A stretch of DNA of 19,893 bases from Zopfochytrium polystomum. Lineage: Eukaryota; Chytridiomycota; Chytridiomycetes; Chytridiales; Chytridiaceae. Shown here piece by piece: positions 17,335 through 19,893 of the stretch (the first letter of the stretch is position 1; each line of letters begins with the position of its first letter). Where the stretch lies: NCBI GenBank assembly GCA_025765615.1, contig JAIVFJ010000606.1, positions 1 to 19,893 of the forward strand, in the 5' to 3' direction. Below the pieces are notes generated by a model. It ran no database searches. It had not been told where the DNA came from and saw only the letters and a list, made by a program, of their open reading frames with translations. The translations under genes were made by a program, and so were the position numbers.

Positions 17335-19893
17335 ATGGGCACACAGGCTCCTCGTGCACCGGTGACCGTTTTGCAACAGCGCGATGAGATAGCACTCGAT
17401 CTCATCGCACTGTGCGAAGCGCAGATCGTCGACATGATGGCGGAAACCGATCAATCGCGCCACTACGCAATCGAAATCGAGTGAGTTGTGCGGCGATTCG
17501 AACAGTTCTGAAGTTACCGCAACATCGGCGCTTACGCATATGCCGCTTAACGACGTCGATCCTCTTATCTTTGTTGTCCATCGGCTGTAGCATGCTGCTG
17601 TACCTCAACCACAACCAGTCCATCTGCAACCAGATCTGGTGAAGCCGATGCATTTCATCCCCCTGATGGACGACGCTTTGCAAAAGGCGCAGCAGCGCAT
17701 CTTGGACACAAGTCCGCTGGCCGAACATCTCTCGATCAAGCCATTCGTGCATGCCCGATGCACCAGGTCAGTCCGGCAGCAGTACCGACCCCGATCGTCC
17801 AAAAGCACTCACCTGCTCAGCCACCCCCCCTTCTCCGACACAGCCTCGGCCAAGTCCCCGAATTCCAGTTCTCCCGCGTCCCCCGCTCGACCGAGGTCGG
17901 CCGGCTGATCTGCTTTGTCGGCACCGTGATCCGAACGGGCATGGTCAAGCTCATGGAAACGCGCAAGCTCTTCGACTGCGCCACGTGCGGCCGCCGGTTC
18001 TCGGTCCACCACGACCGCGAGCAGTTCAAACCAGTTCCCGAAGCCGACCCGCTGCGGCGCGGGAGGCGTCGACGCGGACGGACACCCGCAGTGCGACGGG
18101 AAAAAGTTCAAGCCGCTGTCGACCGACGCGGGGAGATGCCCGACTCGTGCAAGGATTATCAGGAGATCAAGGTGCAGGAGCAGGTTACGAAGGCTTGCGA
18201 TCGGAACGATACCGAGGTCGATTACGGTGATTTTGGAGGACGATTTGGCGGATCAGTGTAAGGCGGGCGATGATGTTGCTGTCATGTGGGTAACGTGATA
18301 GATTGCTTCGACATGGTAGACAGGGTCTAACTCGTCAGTTAAGTGGCACAGTTATACGGCGATGGCAGTCGCTCATACTGTCCGAACGGCCAGGGATTGA
18401 GATTGTCCTAGTTGCCAACCACCTTCGCATCAACAACGAGCAACGCGTCTCAAACCTTCTGATCGATGATCTCCAAACCGAGTTCCTCAATTTTTGGCAA
18501 AAGTACGAGAACAACCCAATGAAGGGTGAGTCCCCATGTCCCCATGCCGACTTCTTTCAGTTCTAACTCAAGCTTCCAATTCTTAAACCATTTTCCCACC
18601 ACATTCGAAACAGCCCGAAATCTGATCTTACAGTCCTTTTGCCCAAAGATTGTAGGGATGTACCTTGTGAAGCTGGCGGTGATGCTTGTCTTGGTTGGTG
18701 GCGTCGCTCGAAACGAGGCAGGAATGAAAGTACGCGGCGATGGTCATCTGCTACTCGTTGGAGATCCAGGTCTGTCACGATACGTATTCGTTTTCCCGCT
18801 TTCGTGTCGGACCCCGGCCCTTGATGTTAAGTAACTTCGCAGGAATCGGGAAATCGCAGTTCTCTTCGGTACGCAGCGCGCATCAGTCCGCGCGCTGTGT
18901 TGACAACTGGAATCGGTTCAACTAACGCCGGCTTGACTGTGGCGGCTGTGAAAGACTCTGGTGAATGGCAGTTGGAGGCGGGTGCGCTGGTTCTTGGCAG
19001 ACCGCGGCCTATGTTGCCATCGACGAGTTTGGGAGTATAAGGGAGCAGGATAAGACGGCCATTCACGAGGCGATGGAACAGCAGGTTTTGTTCGGGTTTG
19101 ATTTAAGCTTGTGTTTAACCGCCTCCGATTGCTTCAGACCATTAGTGTCGCCAAGGTCAGATGCCGTTCGAAAATGGTCATGATTGAAATCGTTTCCAGG
19201 CAGGCATTGTGTGCAAGCTCAACACCCGTTGTTCCATACTCGCTGCGACGAACCCGAAAGGCAAGTACGATCCAACGCAAACGCTAGAGGTCAACATTGC
19301 CTGGCGAGCCCGCTGCTCTCCGGTCGACCTGGTTCTGACTCTCGTGGACGGGCTGAACCAACTTGGGACAAGTTGAGCTCGAGACAATTTTAGTGGGTGT
19401 TCCCGTTTGTAATCTCTTTCGCTCCCCCCCTTTGCCCAGGCAAGTTTGCTCTTTCATTCTAGGTCTAAACGACTCGGCGGACGGGACCGACATTCCAGAT
19501 GAAAGCTCCATGTGGTCACTGGACAAGCTTCGTTCCTACGTCAGCTTTGTCAAAGCTCGGTGCCACCCGAAGTTGACTGAGCCCGCGAACATGATTTTGA
19601 AACGGTACTACCAGGTGCAGAGAGCATCGGATGTGCGGAATGCTGCGCGAACGACGGTTTTTCACTTTTTCCTTGCGCCTCTCGATATCAAGTGGGATTT
19701 TGACTGTTACCTTTAGGTCCGTTTATTGGAAAGTTTGATCCGACTGGCTCAGAGCCACGTAAGTTTTCTCGCGTTCATTTAACGAAGCTGACAATAGGTT
19801 TTGGCAAGGCCCGTCTTATGTGCCAGGGCGAAGTACGAAAGTAGTAGTACGTAGTAGTAACTGTCCGAGATGCGGTACATGACCCCGATGATC
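17335..19893 (+). CDS. MCM9: MCM9 homologue (MCM family DNA helicase), frame-broken and cut by the window edge
   Basis: MCM9 works with MCM8 in homologous recombination, fork protection and mismatch repair. Exons read from the sequence are 17335-17480, 17591-17766, 17844-18289, 18339-18525, 18614-18769, 18843-19084, 19138-19155 (18 nt), 19200-19371, 19440-19656, 19717-19758 and 19809 onward. Order of motifs: [20 protein letters not shown], zinc-finger cysteines in [10 protein letters not shown] and [43 protein letters not shown], Walker [26 protein letters not shown], Walker B LCCIDEF (in a shifted frame), AATNPKG sensor, SPLLSR arginine finger, RNAARTT and [17 protein letters not shown]. These details (DYQEIK, EQQTISVAKAG, RNAARTT) fit MCM9 better than MCM2-8. 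The frame breaks about ten times (near 17637, 18035, 18131, 18200, 18855, 18993, 19033, 19303, 19320, 19363), with both gains and losses, although splice sites are good. Either consensus errors or a recent pseudogene; the C-terminus lies outside. Confidence 0.85.

Noticed and set aside
17844..18261. Single long MCM9 frame containing an Arg-rich stretch.
   Set aside because: The Arg-rich part is out of frame: the true zinc-finger cysteines (QCDGKKF) are in another frame, showing two nearby indels rather than a novel basic insert.
19840..19880. GTAGTA-type short tandem repeat at the right edge considered as a telomere-like end.
   Set aside because: The repeat is short and irregular and does not match known telomere units.

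Overview
The window is nuclear DNA of a GC-rich, intron-dense microbial eukaryote. Genes carry many short introns (about 37-110 nt), almost all GT-AG and one GC-AG, and some exons are only 18-22 nt. An MCM9 homologue (a family missing from yeasts), a centrin, a PA28-type proteasome activator and a PIF1-type helicase together suggest an early-diverging, flagellated fungus such as a chytrid or a relative. That placement is inference; no rRNA or marker gene is present. No bacterial operon features, tRNA, rRNA or CRISPR were found.

Layout. At the left edge (minus strand) is the N-terminal half of GTP cyclohydrolase I, cut by the window end and broken by single-base indels. From 0.7 to 3.2 kb lie microsatellites, weakly supported ORFs and a minus-strand gene whose first exon encodes a clear signal peptide. 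A small three-exon minus-strand gene of unknown function (3.2-3.85 kb) is divergent from the main gene of interest. That gene is a 16-exon, 890-residue protein (4054-7651) joining an RNase H1-type RNA/DNA-hybrid-binding domain to a full PIF1 helicase, with a putative Cys4 insertion inside the helicase. After about 1.1 kb without a supported gene come a centrin-like EF-hand protein with a long Ser/Gly-rich N-terminus (8747-9833), a mitochondrial-type small heat-shock protein with a perfect heat-shock element upstream (10090-10792), and a five-exon PA28 proteasome activator (11123-12360).

From 12.4 to 14.3 kb no gene is well supported, but two 63-bp inverted repeats (about 81% identical) lie about 1 kb apart. 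Then come two tandem copies of an unusual short kinase-like gene: an intact one (14380-15639) with an HHD...N catalytic loop and a DWG motif followed by a basic Gly/Ala-rich tail, and a decayed one (16298-17147). The right end is an 11-exon MCM9 homologue (from 17335), running off the window and carrying about ten reading-frame breaks although its splice sites are intact.

Theme and caution. Three of the best-supported genes concern genome maintenance or protein quality control: the hybrid-binding PIF1 (R-loops, replication), MCM9 (recombination repair) and PA28/sHSP (proteostasis). They are not an operon, and linkage is not evidence of shared function. Frame-breaking indels occur only in the first 130 bases and from 16.3 kb onward, while every gene I could reconstruct between 3.2 and 15.6 kb is clean. 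This looks more like falling consensus quality towards sequence ends than biology, except for the second kinase copy, which also lost its start codon and its DWG exon.
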